Assembly (NCBI GenBank): GCA_965153455.1
Contig: OZ234501.1
Span: forward strand, 8,370,001 to 8,434,000
DNA length: 64,000 nt
Reading direction: 5' to 3'
DNA from: Sphagnum compactum
Taxonomy: Eukaryota > Bryophyta > Sphagnopsida > Sphagnales
Numbering within the stretch: the stretch's first letter is position 1; every line of letters begins with the position of its first letter. A program made the translations under genes and the position numbers. Under the pieces are notes generated by a model. That model was not told the DNA's origin. It ran no database searches and was given only the letters and a program-made list of their open reading frames with translations. Of the stretch, positions 49,030 to 64,000 are shown one piece after another.

Positions 49030-49365
49030 GTTTGAGTGTTATAGAGACAATCGTATCTTTTCCAAGAGGCATACATTTCGAGAAGCTCACTCCTATGGGC
49101 ATTTTCTTTTTTGAAAAACCCACCTCTCATTCTTGCTTCTTAGGTACCCTTTGATACCCGAATGAGTATCACAGGAAAAAATTAAAAATTTCTGACAGGT
49201 TTTTACAATCGGGGTACTGCCCTCGGATCGGGGCATTCTCAAAGTAAGCACCCCTCGACTTCGCCTCAGGCAGGCACTTAGTTTGGGAATGCCCCGACTT
49301 CTTGGGCATCACCACCTGACACAAAATAACCAGAAGTCCCTTTTTTCTTTTATCATTGAAAGCAG

Positions 49366-49387
49366 GGGTTTAGGGTTTAGGGTTTAA
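49366..49387 (+). repeat. Interstitial telomere motif (TTTAGGG)n
   Basis: Three units, in the orientation opposite to the cluster at 48996-49029. Confidence 0.85.
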
Positions 49388-49864
49388 GGACCTGCAATGT
49401 GCCATGAAATCAGTCTGTTGGTCTTCTTCTTCCTGACACTGCAAACTGATGAGCGTCGAGCGATACCGCAATCATTGCTACACCTGGCGGTAAGAAGTAT
49501 AATCTTTGGATCTTCTTTCCTTTGCAACTCAGGCTCTATGATGATGATGATGATGGTGCTGTTCAGATTTAGTTTTCGCGTCTTTGTTGGAAGCTAAATT
49601 CCGTGTCAAGAGTAGTCAAGACACTCACCACTCGTTTTCGCGTCTCTCTCGTTGTTATTTCGCTCCTCTCTTGGCCTTGGTGTGTTGTTTGTGCACGCAG
49701 CGGAGTTGGTTTGAAGCACTTTTCCGCCCTACCCAGCTCTGAGGACTGTTTGGCATTTTTGTAGGGGAAGAAGAGTATGAACTAGCTATCTTCCAAGTTT
49801 CCAAACTTGCAATTTGATTTCTTTTTTGGTAGGAAATTTACTTGGTTTAAAGAAGCAGAATCTG

Positions 49865-52578
49865 ATGGAATTCTTTGAAGAGAGAGTTGTGAGGCTGAAA
49901 GGCTGTCGAGGCAAGTACCTGTGTGCAAAAGACAGTAGATTAGTTTCGCAAGAAAGGAATGGAGAGGGGAACTTAGCAACGATTTGGATTGTGGAGAAGG
50001 TAACAGGAAGCCACAATACTATTCGGTTGAAGAGTATCAACAACCTCTACTTGACAGCGTTAGAAGAAGCTTTTCTACTAGGAGAAAGAGGAAACAAAGT
50101 ACAACAGAGCTACTCTTCAAAGGCGGATTCAGCGGTCGAATGGCACCCCATTCATGTGACCGGAGAGAATCAGATCAAACTGAGGACCATGAGAGGGACT
50201 TATCTGCGTGCAAATCCAGGAATCCCTCCCTACAAAAACTCGGTGACACATGATAGTACAAAGAAAGCAGTCTCGCTGAACTCTTTTCTGTGGGAAGTTG
50301 AGATTGCAGTGGACATGATCGTCGACAAACTCCCTCTTCAAAGTGGCGCTTTCCAGGTACAATACTACTGATTCAACCTCGAGTTCTTGGCAGAGTTTTG
50401 CTTGGTTTTGTGTCAGGGTAAGATCTTAGAGCTCTCAAAGAAATGGAAGAATGGAAGGATTCTTACGTTGAGGTTGTTGTGAGCTGCAGTTGCCGAAATC
50501 TTTGAAGGAAAATCCGGAGAGCGAAACAATTCTTCCACCTAAAATCCAAGCACAAAAACACTTGCACCAGATTTCCGCATTCCAGGAAGAAGAACAAGTA
50601 GAAGAAGAAGATGAACATCACGGCTCGTCAAGATCACCACAGCAACAGCTTCATCCTGATTCTGATGGGAGAGATCACGGATCACGTTGGGGATCAAGGA
50701 TGCGACGGCATCCCGACTCTTCTGAAGACAAAAAGGAGACGTTAATACTAAGGGGAAATCGCTCTCCTCATGGTAGAGGCAACAACACAGCAAGTGTTCC
50801 ACCGAGAAGGCACGAAGAATCTGGATGTGGTAGAGGATCCACAATGAGGAAGGCACCGCTACCGCCACCACCTACAAGACGTCATATCTCTCTGGAAGAC
50901 GTAGAAGAAAGCGTGAAACGGCAGATTCGTGGCGAAGAAGACTGCAGCAGTTCGAGCATCTCTTCAGAGGATGAGAGCGAACACAGCAGATTGCATGCAA
51001 TCTCTTCCGATCATCACACTGAACGCGGCGGAACGAGGATGTCTTCAGAAGGCAGATGGCATGCAATCGCTTCCGATCATCACTCTGAACGCTGCGGAAC
51101 GAGGATGTCTTCAGAAGGCAGATGGCATGCAATCTGTTCCGGTCATCACACTGAACGCTGCGGAACAAGGATGCCTTCTTCAGAGGAGAGCGAGCACGAA
51201 GCTGTTAGGACTCAGACTCGTGGTAGAGAAGAAGGCGGATGGCGCAGGCCAATCTGTTCTCATGGCACTGAACATGGAACAAGAAGGATCTCGTGCGATG
51301 AGAGAGAAGAGAGGAGGCGCGCTCCTCCTCCTCCTCGTACTAGACAACAACACACATTGTTGCATCCACATTCTTCTGGTGAAACTGAGCATGAAACATT
51401 GAGCATCGACTCTTCAAATGAGTCTAGCAGCGAACGCACAGTGAGGACTCTAGCTGTTAAGCAGCGAGTAGCCAGAGTGCATCCAATATCCTCAGACGAT
51501 GACGATGAGCGCGAAGCAAAGATCTCTCCAGAGGAGAGAGAACAGAGATTGAGGATTTCTTACAATGGAGAACGCACAAGAATGCTTCCAGTTCCTCCTG
51601 ATGTCGACGAGCATAGAAGACGGACCATCTCTCCTGATGATGACAGAGAACACACATCAAGAAGCGCTTCTTCTTCAGCTGACATAAAGAAACACAGGTA
51701 AGGATACTCTTCCGATGATGATGATATGCATGCAGTCCAGAGAACATCTAAATCAAGGACTCCTTCGTGTGATGAGTTCTGGACCTCTGAACTCATGAAT
51801 GATGGACACAAAAATCAATTGCAGGAACTCCTCTGATGACAATAGAGTGCACATAGTTGCAAGAGTCTCTATTGAGATCGAGGAACGCAGATCCTCAAGG
51901 ATTCCTCCATATGACAAGGAACAGAGACTGCAGCGGGTGTGTAATGCTGATGAGAAAGAATGTCACAGAGCAACGACTTCTTCTTCTTCTGTTGAACACA
52001 GCAAAGAAAGTTTCCATTCTGGTGACAGAAGAGTACCTGCATCGCCTGTCGCTGCAGACCTGTGCCATCGTTTGACTCTCTCTTCTTTAGATGACGGAGG
52101 AGTCCAGCAAGAAGAACTCACGGTGCGCCATAAGGCTCGCTCTTTAGATCACTGGAAACCGAAGATCACAGAAGAGTCACCGCCGATGAGGCGGAGGCAT
52201 CAGGAGGAAAGCTCGCTTGAATACTATGATGACGAGCAACAACAAAACTCGTCGAACAGTCGAACACTGCCGCCGCCGTCGTCAGCAAGATCCCGTGTTG
52301 GTCGAAGCATTTTCTTCAGCGTTGCAGATGAGCACAGTGAGCACTCAACCGCTCATGAGGAGAAGAGCTTCATTTTGCAGAGCAATAGCGTTAGTGGCTT
52401 AAAAGAGGAGTTGCATGTTCGCACCAATATAGATGAGGACATCTTCGTCTGCATCCGCAATCCAGTCAATGGCAAATTGTGCATTCTCACACTTGAGCTT
52501 CCTCCTGACAATGTCTGCATGCGAGTCGTGGTTGTTCGGGTCAATTCTGAAGGTACCCATATCCTTTTCTCCCTCTGA
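49865..52578 (+). CDS. DUF569-family protein with a very long Ser/Arg/Glu/His-rich insert
   Basis: Three exons: 49865-50356, 50490-51697 and 51825-52578 (817 aa). Residues 1-150 form the DUF569 beta-trefoil (actin-crosslinking-like) domain: EERVVRLKGCRGKYLCAKDS, IRLKSINNLYLTALEEAFLL, VEWHPI, IKLRTMRGTYLRANPG. Residues about 725-810 form the small C-terminal DUF569 domain: VGRSIFFSVADEHSEHS, SVSGLKEELHV, DIFVCIRNPVNGKL, ELPPDNVCMRVVVV. In plant relatives these domains are close together. Here about 570 disordered, charged residues separate them, including three 22-residue repeats (50994-51190). The function of DUF569 proteins is unknown. The 3' end is uncertain: GT sites at 52553 and 52665 follow a 111-bp duplication, so alternative last exons are possible (for example the ORF at 52970-53139). 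The stop at 52578 is the simplest reading. Confidence 0.85.
50994..51190 (+). repeat. Three 66-bp coding repeats in the DUF569 insert
   Basis: Units start at 50994, 51060 and 51126 with CATGCAATC. Each encodes 22 residues, approximately HAISSDHHTERGGTRMSSEG plus RW. The frame is kept in all three. Confidence 0.95.
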
Positions 52579-52762
52579 GAACCTCTTTTTAGAACTTTGG
52601 CATCAACTCTTCTTCTTTCCTTGCAAACAAAACTAGTTGTGGTTGTTGAGGTCGATTTTGAAGGTAACCATATCCTTTTCTCCCTTTGAGAGCCTCTTTT
52701 TAGAACCTCTGTATCAACTCTTCTTCTTCTTCTTCTTCTTCTTTCCTTTGCAAACAAAACTA
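52528..52762 (+). repeat. 111-bp tandem duplication across the end of the DUF569 coding region
   Basis: GTGGTTGTTSRGGTCRATTYTGAAGG starts at 52528 and again at 52639. The second copy is longer because of a (CTT)n expansion (52716-52741). The duplicated part includes the last codons and a possible splice donor. Confidence 0.9.
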
Positions 52763-54341
52763 CCTATATCCAGAACCTATCATGTGCCACATTATATCAA
52801 GTGCCACATTATTGCAAGAAAGGGAGGAAACAGAAAGGAGGCAAATTTGCAGAAAAACTTAGCAATTTCCCTTTCCAAAATTTGCCTCTTATAAGGCAGA
52901 CAGATCTTCAGGAGTTTGAGTTTCAGATATTCATCAATTGATGTTCTTGTGTGGAATCGTGCATGGTGCAGTTGGAAGAAAGCTTTGGAATCCTCAAAGT
53001 GTGCGGACAAGACGATGAATTCTTGACGAAGTTCAGCACGTCACCTTTCGTGTGCATTTCCTGTGAGAAATACCACTGGATTTTGAAGCATGTGTGTGGG
53101 GATGATGCTGTTGTAAAACAACAATTGATGTCTTATTAGAGGAGTTTATGCAGTTTTAATCTAGGCCCGCTCTTGAGCTCAAGTCTTTGGTCTGAATCAA
53201 TCATTAGGTAGAAAACAGTCATTTGTACATGGATCAGGGCCATTTTAGTTTGAAGAGTTCACTGCCTCTGAGGCGACTTCAGGGCAAAGAAATATTACAG
53301 CACACAGCTAGAAAAAGTAGCAGAAGCAAGAAACCATTTCACCTAATAATTAGTTCCTTTCTAGTTGTAACACTTGTAGTATGTAACAGTATGTTTAGGT
53401 TCTGTGTGTGACAGGGAGATTGATCCCATGATACGTTAGAAAAAATCTTCCTTTCCAGAACAGCAAACTTGAAAACAGCAGTGAATCTCAGTCCATTTAG
53501 TGTCAGAGAAACTTCATAAAAAGGCTAAACTAGCATAAAGGTTCTGAGGCCCAGGCTAGATTCTGTATCTCTCACAATGTGTTGAAGCAAAACACCACTG
53601 CAGGTTTCTGCAGGCAAGAGAACTCGATGCAGCAAGGCTTGATCCTCACTGCATACATACTCTTCCATGAACAGGTAGGTCATGACAAGAGAACATTCAT
53701 TGCAGTTTCCACGAGTTCAAAATTCTGTGCAAGCAAGATCCTCAAATGGGAGTCAGTGCATGCAAACTGCTGCGAACCGGTTTATGATCAAGGTACCATT
53801 TTCTGCTTTCTGTAGTGCAAATCTCAATGTGGAAACATCCTCACACAGAGAAGTGTGAAGACTATATCTCAAATGACTCTGTCTTTCTGCCATTGATCAC
53901 CACCATAAACATACATGCATGGGAAAGAAAGCATATCAAGGTAATATACTGTTTGTCATTTGATCAAAATTACACACAAATGTATCTGAGTATCACCTTA
54001 TCAATTCCTACTATCAGGTTTCTGATTCATAAATGGAGTGGGCTTTCCAGCTTATCCTCATATACAAAACTGCATACCACTACAACGTCTCCTCTCAACA
54101 TCTTCAGTTTGAAGAACAATCTAGCAGGTTGGTTTTTTCTTTTCCCCTTGTTTTCAAAACCTAAGTCCTGCACATTTCCCTTCTTGAGATTTGAAGCATG
54201 AATAGCGAGAGAGAGAGAGAGAGTAAGATGGATGCTCAAGTAACTTGTGTTTCCTCTCTCTCTCTGTGCTTTTGAAGAGAGAGAGAGAGAGAGAGAGAAG
54301 GGTTTGCTTCTTAACAGAAGAGAAACACATATGAGAAGTAA
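52763..54341. other. Region between DUF569 and beta-amylase genes
   Basis: Likely contains the 3' UTRs of both convergent genes. A 57-codon exon-like ORF (52970-53139, LEESFGILKVCGQDDEF) follows a good acceptor but is out of phase with the DUF569 exon. 53600-53815 is another short ORF without family match. (GA)n tracts lie at 54207-54224 and 54279-54299. Confidence 0.45.
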
Positions 54342-58603
<4,262 letters not shown>

Positions 58604-60467
58604 CCTTAAGGGCTGGCACTGTTGACGGGATAGATCGAGCCTTCAGAAAGAGAAATCGACTGCAGCAAAGTGGCAAGAAAGACTTGAACTGTGTGACAGT
58701 GAACTAGACATATCTCACAGTTTTCTTTGCAATTCGGATCAGCAAAACCATCGCCGAAGCTTAAATTTCCGCCTCTTAGTCAGATGCCACTCCTGCAGGG
58801 ACTCACGCTCGCTCGCAATCGATCTTATGGTTTATAGCAGCACTCGATGAATGTGATAAGAAATTGAACTGCATTTGCTGCTGCGAAATCACGGGATTGA
58901 TGTCTCATGCATTCAATTCCCTGGCTGACTGCTTTTGAAATCCATGCAGAAAAGATGCAAAATCCAAACCTCCAACGCCGTGGCGACGTGACGGGAGCTC
59001 TCTCTCTCTCTCTCGCTCTCTCTCTCTTCGTCCATGCATCTCGCGCCAAGTCAAGTCTCCGTCACCTCCATGGTTCCACAAACAAGGGATTCCCGTAAAA
59101 GAAATGGCAGCTTTGCTTCCCGGTGACGAAAACTCCCTTCCTCCGCCAGTCACCAAAGAAAGAAAGCAAGAAAAAAGAAAGAATCCTATATCGGTTTCCG
59201 CAAGCCGCACATCCAGTACTGACGCATGAGGAGATGCAGAACAACAAAGCAATCAATAGACAATAAAGAAGCCAGAAAACATACATGACGAGAAATGCTC
59301 TCAAGTCTCAATCCGACCGAAAGCCATCAGAATAAAATTGTAGAAACAGTAGGCAGGGAAGACGACAGCGAAGCGGAAGAGGAGAAATCCAACGGGCTTA
59401 CAACAACACGGCACTCAGCCATGGACACGACACATGTCAAAAGGCGCAGGTGAAAAGAAACAATAACAAAAGCGAAATACAAAATGAGAAAGGGAGAAAA
59501 AGAACAAACACTTCCCAGAGTTGCGCCGCGCACTTTGGCACTCAGAGATTTTGTTTCCAAAGAGAAACAGGACTGGAGGATCCAGTTCCTAAATTAGAAA
59601 AAAGAACGAAAAACCGATGAGCATTTCCCCGCACCAGTTCTCCCCCGCACAAAAAACAAAGCCAAGACTGTGAAGCTCCTTTTTCGCAACAGTGCGAGAG
59701 AGATGACAGATTCTGAACTGGAACCGTCTTCTCGTACAAGCGAAGATGATGACTTCCCACAATAACCACTCATTCAGACGTTAGAATTGTCATCCTCTCC
59801 CAACAAGTGTGGAGCTCCTTTTTCGCAACATTGAGAGAGACGACAGATTCTCGGCCGGAACCGTCCAAACCTGATGACTTCCCACACTCATCACTCATTC
59901 CACACTTTAGAATTACCATCCTCTCTCAACAGTGTGGAGCTCTTTTCTAGCAAGAATGTGTGAGGGACGACAGATTCTGAACCAGAACCGTCCTCTAGGA
60001 CATGCAGACTAATGTCTTCTCCCACACTAAATACTACTCACTCCGCACGTTAGAAATTGTCATCATTCTCCTTTGCTCGTCTTCAATTACAAAAAGCTTT
60101 GCAAGTTTCTTTACACAAAGTTTCCCCCAAAAACTCAGACAAAGAGATCTTGAACTGCATATTCCATTCTCAAGTGCATCTCGAAAGAAATTTGTTCACT
60201 GAATTTGACAGAAAGTTGTCAAGAATTAGGTCAACTTTGGAGGCGAAAATTTAGCAACTCCTCCTTGGTTTCTGTGGTTATGGGAATTTGAAGCTCGAGC
60301 TAAAAGAGCATTGCAAGCAAGCCCAACAAGTTGCATGTAGACATTCAGTTAGCCAATTGCATGGTATAGAGAATCAACAAATAAGCTTAGAGCCTTCCCA
60401 GCTGCTAAGACATATTATCAAATTGGTAAATGAAATACACAGGATCAAATTATACACAAAGTGATTT
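58604..60467. other. Upstream region of the beta-amylase gene and 3' flank of BRM
   Basis: 58604-59320 may include the promoter and 5' UTR of the beta-amylase gene; it has a (CT)n tract (58998-59029). A three-copy tandem repeat lies at 59668-60075. 60076-60467 likely includes the BRM 3' UTR. No further gene was recognised. Confidence 0.5.
59668..60075. repeat. Three diverged tandem copies of a 120-140-bp unit
   Basis: Each unit begins near GTGAAGCTCC or GTGGAGCTCY, with TTTTTCGCAACA-like sequence. It continues through GACAGATTCT, GGAACCGTC or AGAACCGTC, GACTTCCCACA-like and CACTCATTC-like blocks and a TTAGAATTGTCATCCTCTC-like end. Starts are at about 59669, 59809 and 59932. Confidence 0.85.
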
Positions 60468-63400
60468 TCAAGTTCGACTAGGCCTTCGCTTGCCACCGTC
60501 TGTCCTTAATTTCTTCAACACTGTAACTACACTCCCTTTCCCATCCTGCTGATGCTGCTGCTGCTGTGAACCACTCGCTTGCCCAATTGATGGGCTTGCA
60601 GCAAATTGGGCCCCCCACCCAGGAGCAGCTTGCAGAAACTTCCTACTGTTTGCAGACATTGTTGCTCCCACTGCAGCACCTGAGCTTTTTGGAACACCTG
60701 AGTTTGAAACACCTTGCAGACTTACAGCCCTAACAACTCCTTTCTGCTCCCTACCCTTGCGCTTCTTTCTTTGAATCACAAGGTCCACAGGATGCAATAT
60801 TCCATCATCCAAGTCATCCTTTCCTAGAAACTGTTCTCGCTCCTTTATACTACACTTATTCGCATCACTTTTAGCACTATTGATACTTTTGATACTCTTC
60901 TTCTCTTTGATCTTCTTCTCTTTAATCTTCTTCTCTTTAATAGTCTCCTTTCCCTCTTTCTTGCTCTTTTTACCCTTGTGGCTTTTCTTCTCTTGTGGAG
61001 ACGAATCATCGTCAAGAGGTGTGCGTCGGACCAAGGCAACTCTTGCCGAGCTTTGGGGATCAGTTGTGCTGCTATTCAACATCAAAGGTTTCGCAGCTTC
61101 AGCTGTAATCAGAGGAAGTCGTCGCGCTCCCCGAATACCTGTAGACAATGGTACTGGTGTAGGTGTTCCCACTGTGCTTCGTACACGGACAGAGGTGAAA
61201 TCCACATCTGGGAACATTAGCCCCATTCGTCGTTCAAACAAAGCTTGTAAGCGTCGGGCATCAGCTTGAACCTGTTGTAACAACCACAATTAGGAAAAGG
61301 TAAATGAAAGTAAACACATTCCTCATCAACAAAGGATATATGCTTGAAAGGGGAGAATTCTGACTCAAAAGTGGAGGCAATTACCTCCAAAGAGTCACTG
61401 TGAAAGCGAGCTGCATTGCCTAGCATGAGATGGACATCAGCTGCAAACTCCAAAACACTTGCATACTCAAATCGGTCTAGACGCTCCTCAATAGTATGAG
61501 CACTTATGGGTCGTGCAATTACTTTGTAATAATCAGGCACTTCACTGCGCTTTGGCAGTTCCATGAATAGTGCTGCAATTTGACGTCCCTCCTTATTCAT
61601 TGCTCCCTGCAGCTTCCCCAAGACTGCCTTGCACTGCATGCACATCATGGGTTTTATCATGACATCATTACCAGTTCTAATCCCCACATAGTAAATCAAT
61701 CAGTAAGAAGAATTCACCTTGTAGCACACTCTACTTGTAGACCACAATTCTTTCTAAGACATAACATACACTCTTGATCTACTTCTTCACATTCCACCGT
61801 ATTCAGAAGCAGTAAGGAAGACCTTTCCATATTTTATTCCATGCACAATACCTTCTTCTGCTGATTCTCTGGCATGCGTCCACCACCAGTTCCCCAGTTT
61901 CCTAGAGACCTCTGGTGTAGTGACTTTGCAGTCCTAATGTCTCGGTCCACATCAACATCCTCACCAGGTTCCTGCAAACCATTGACCCAACTGTGCTTGA
62001 AAACAATCCGTGGTCGAACTGTTTTGTGAACATCAGGGGGGTTAAGATGCCTCTTTTTTGAATGAGTGCCCCACTGATCAGGTTGATCATACTGTTGAGC
62101 CAAGTGTTCATCGCCTCTTATGTCTGACCACAGCATCATCCTTTGATCGGATTTCGGATTGAGGCGCAAAGAGACAGTCGGCATAGATCCTCTTTGGTCA
62201 CTTAAAGAACCATTGCTTGTGTCCCTCTCACCAAGGCCATGCAAGTGTACAATGCGGCGATGGTGGCTTTTGCTGCGCTTCCGCTTGTTTTGAGGCAGAA
62301 TTACCTGATCTTCCCCTTCTCCCTCCTCTTCTTCTAATTCCTCCTGTCCCTGCACCCAAGTTTCAGATCGCTGCTCTGCAGATGAGTCCCCTGAAGCTGC
62401 AATCTCTCCTTCCTCCAGGTCATCACTCTGCCATCCATACAAAAATCCACATCAGACCCTTTGTGGCAAAAACCTGGTGTAACAGAATAAATCCAGAAGC
62501 TATCCAAACCTAGTGGTCAAGTTGGGTGTTCCCAATCACTTCAGGGATGCATTGCCATTAGACAGCACATTCTTTAGCATACAGTAATTTCTGCTGTCAA
62601 TAGCAAAATCATTTTAAGAATGAGTTTGGTACTTCAGCTTGTCTGGTCAGTGTAAATTTGAGGCCACCATTACTAACTGAATGAATGCACAGGCCATACA
62701 ACGCAAACCAAATAGCCTTGTCAGTCACATAAACAATAAATGCACTGCTTCAATCCCAGGTTTTCTCAGACACATTACAGATACCTCTTCTGGTCTACTT
62801 GGTCGCCCTTCCAATGCTGACAAAGATGCAAATTTCTTTGATTGAGCAACTGTTGTAGGCCTGTGAGGTTGGACTGGGGACAATTCACCATCATCGGATG
62901 ATAAATAAGGGAGAGGTATGTCTTCTTCCTCCTCCACCTCTTCCTCCACTTCCTCAATTACCTGAATGTCATCACAGACACTTGTCACTTCCTAACCATT
63001 ATTGATGACCAAACTCAGTATATAGAATTTTTTTCTCAGGCTCCCACAGGCAAAGTCCTTTTTGCAGGATGAACTGCTTGTGTAAAAAGAAAATGATACC
63101 TCCTCAATGACTTCTTCCTCCTCTTCAAGTTGCTCCCCTTCTTGCTCCACCATAACTGCAAGGTTGGACCATTACCCATTAGATTCCAGGCATGAAAATT
63201 GCTCAGTTCCCAGCTTCATATGCAGCAAGAATTGTGAAGCCAGTTCAAGAACATGAGCTGACAGAAACTGGGATGCATAGAGTCAAATCATAAGCTAACA
63301 ACCAACAATTGTTACTACAGACTGATTCAAGTTCAATATGATCACAATGTGGCATCTTCCTATAAGGTGCTTTGAGGAACACAAAGCGGCCACAATGATT

Positions 63401-64000
63401 ATCATCACCCCACCTTCATCTTGGTCCTCCTCTTCATCAATCTCCCCTTCCTCTTCTTCTTCATCATCAGCATCTGCTGCTTTCAAAGCCTTTTCTATCA
63501 CAGCCTCTCTCTCCTCCTCAAATTCCTCATCATCAACATCTTCATAAACAACTCTCTCTTCCTCCAATTTGCGTCTCTTCCTGTCAACAGTCCTGCTTCT
63601 TGAGTATTTAGGTTCTTCCTTAGCCATCCTCTTTGTGCCCTTTGCAAGTAGCTTTTCTTCAGCTTCACAAGTTCCCACAGCTTCCACAAAACCTCTCTTC
63701 ATGGCTTCTTTGGACGTGGCTGCAACTGCTGAATTGACTTCAATTGATCCAACACGAAGCCACTTCGGGACTTTGTGGTACGGAATTAGCTCACCAGGCC
63801 AGCCATTCTCCTCATCCATTCGGTCAAATATCTCCACTTCTTCGTCAGTCCTTGCAATCATCCGGTTCACTTCTTGGAGGGTGGGAACATCATGCACTGT
63901 TTGCTGGTATCTTTCCTCATCATGCAAAAGAGCTTCAAGAGTAAGGCGGCGCTCTTCCTGTGTAGTGCGCTGGTCGAAACGCCCAGCATTGATTACCTCA
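60468..64000 (-). CDS. BRM: BRAHMA SWI/SNF chromatin-remodelling ATPase, C-terminal part
   Basis: Six exons are visible; the 5' part lies beyond the window: 64000 (partial)-63414, 63155-63100, 62961-62785, 62427-61852, 61633-61385 and 61271-60468, all GT-AG and in phase. The right end encodes the SnAC domain (FDQRTTQEERRLTLEALLHD, then EEVEIFDRMDEENGW and KVPKWLR). Acidic and Lys-rich stretches follow, then the plant BRM motif DDLEEGEIAASGDS. Next is a bromodomain split over two exons (KLQGAMNKEGRQIAALFMEL, then PDYYKVIARPI, NAARFHSDSLEV). The C-terminus KKLRTDGGKRRPSRT is nearly that of Arabidopsis BRM. BRM slides or evicts nucleosomes and antagonises Polycomb silencing in development and hormone responses. 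A KEKKIKE repeat precedes the C-terminus. The ATPase/helicase core should lie just outside the window. Confidence 0.95.

Larger units (their letters stand above)
48627..49864. other. Intergenic DNA with facing telomere motifs and upstream region of the DUF569 gene
   Basis: CCCTAAA units occur at 48996-49029 and TTTAGGG units at 49366-49387. 49600-49864 is less AT-rich and probably holds the promoter and 5' UTR of the gene starting at 49865. Confidence 0.5.

Noticed and set aside
50539-51392. Minus-strand ORFs over the DUF569 insert
   Set aside because: Shadows of the repeat-rich exon 2; the plus strand carries family domains and spliced phase.
52970-53139. Extra final exon of the DUF569 gene
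   Set aside because: The acceptor is good, but joining it to the exon ending at 52552 gives the wrong phase and an early stop.
63338-63603. Ser-rich plus-strand ORFs at the right end
   Set aside because: Complement of the Asp/Glu-rich BRM exon.

Overview
The window is nuclear DNA from a land plant. Genes are split by short GT-AG introns, and the gene set is plant-specific or plant-typical: PLAC8/PCR cysteine-rich proteins, a Cys-type glutathione peroxidase, a mitochondrial succinate/fumarate-type carrier, an Mpv17/PMP22 protein, a DUF569 protein, a plastid-type beta-amylase homologue and the BRAHMA SWI/SNF ATPase. Repeats include copia, hAT, Helitron, MITE, SINE-like and plant-type telomere (TTTAGGG) motifs. 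The exact lineage cannot be read from the sequence. The low gene density and large AT-rich repeat tracts fit a medium or large genome; a non-flowering land plant is possible but this is only an impression.

Layout. Bases 1-7.1 kb hold a tandem pair of PLAC8 genes on the minus strand (943-70 and 6801-5310). Bases 7-16 kb are repeats: a 102-bp tandem duplication, inverted MITE-like sequence, a short Helitron (13444-13790), and a nest made of MITE copies around a 1-kb foldback element. A six-exon glutathione peroxidase gene lies at 16542-18377 (+), followed by a 51-bp-period array. Bases 19-29 kb are an AT-rich repeat desert with a dead copia element and a SINE-like unit. A long near-perfect hairpin (29363-29535) lies just upstream of a two-exon mitochondrial carrier gene (29847-31106, +). 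Exon-like coiled-coil ORFs lie at 33.2-36 kb (+). An Mpv17/PMP22 gene is at 38084-39901 (-). A second, larger Helitron (40567-41836) and a dead hAT element (about 42.6-43.4 kb) follow, then MITE and inverted-repeat DNA to 49.4 kb. The right end is gene-rich: a DUF569 protein with a very long charged insert (49865-52578, +), a ten-exon BAM4-like beta-amylase (58603-54342, -) and the C-terminal part of BRM (64000-60468, -), which runs off the window.

The genes do not form one pathway. Several act in redox or organelle metabolism (GPX, carrier, Mpv17, beta-amylase), and BRM is a chromatin remodeller. The gene models were assembled by hand from splice signals, phase and family alignment in memory. 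All seven complete models are open, in frame and end in a stop. No wholly new molecular system is evident. The strongest leads are the upstream hairpin, the DUF569 insert, the nested Helitron/foldback cluster and the GC-rich block carried by the second Helitron.
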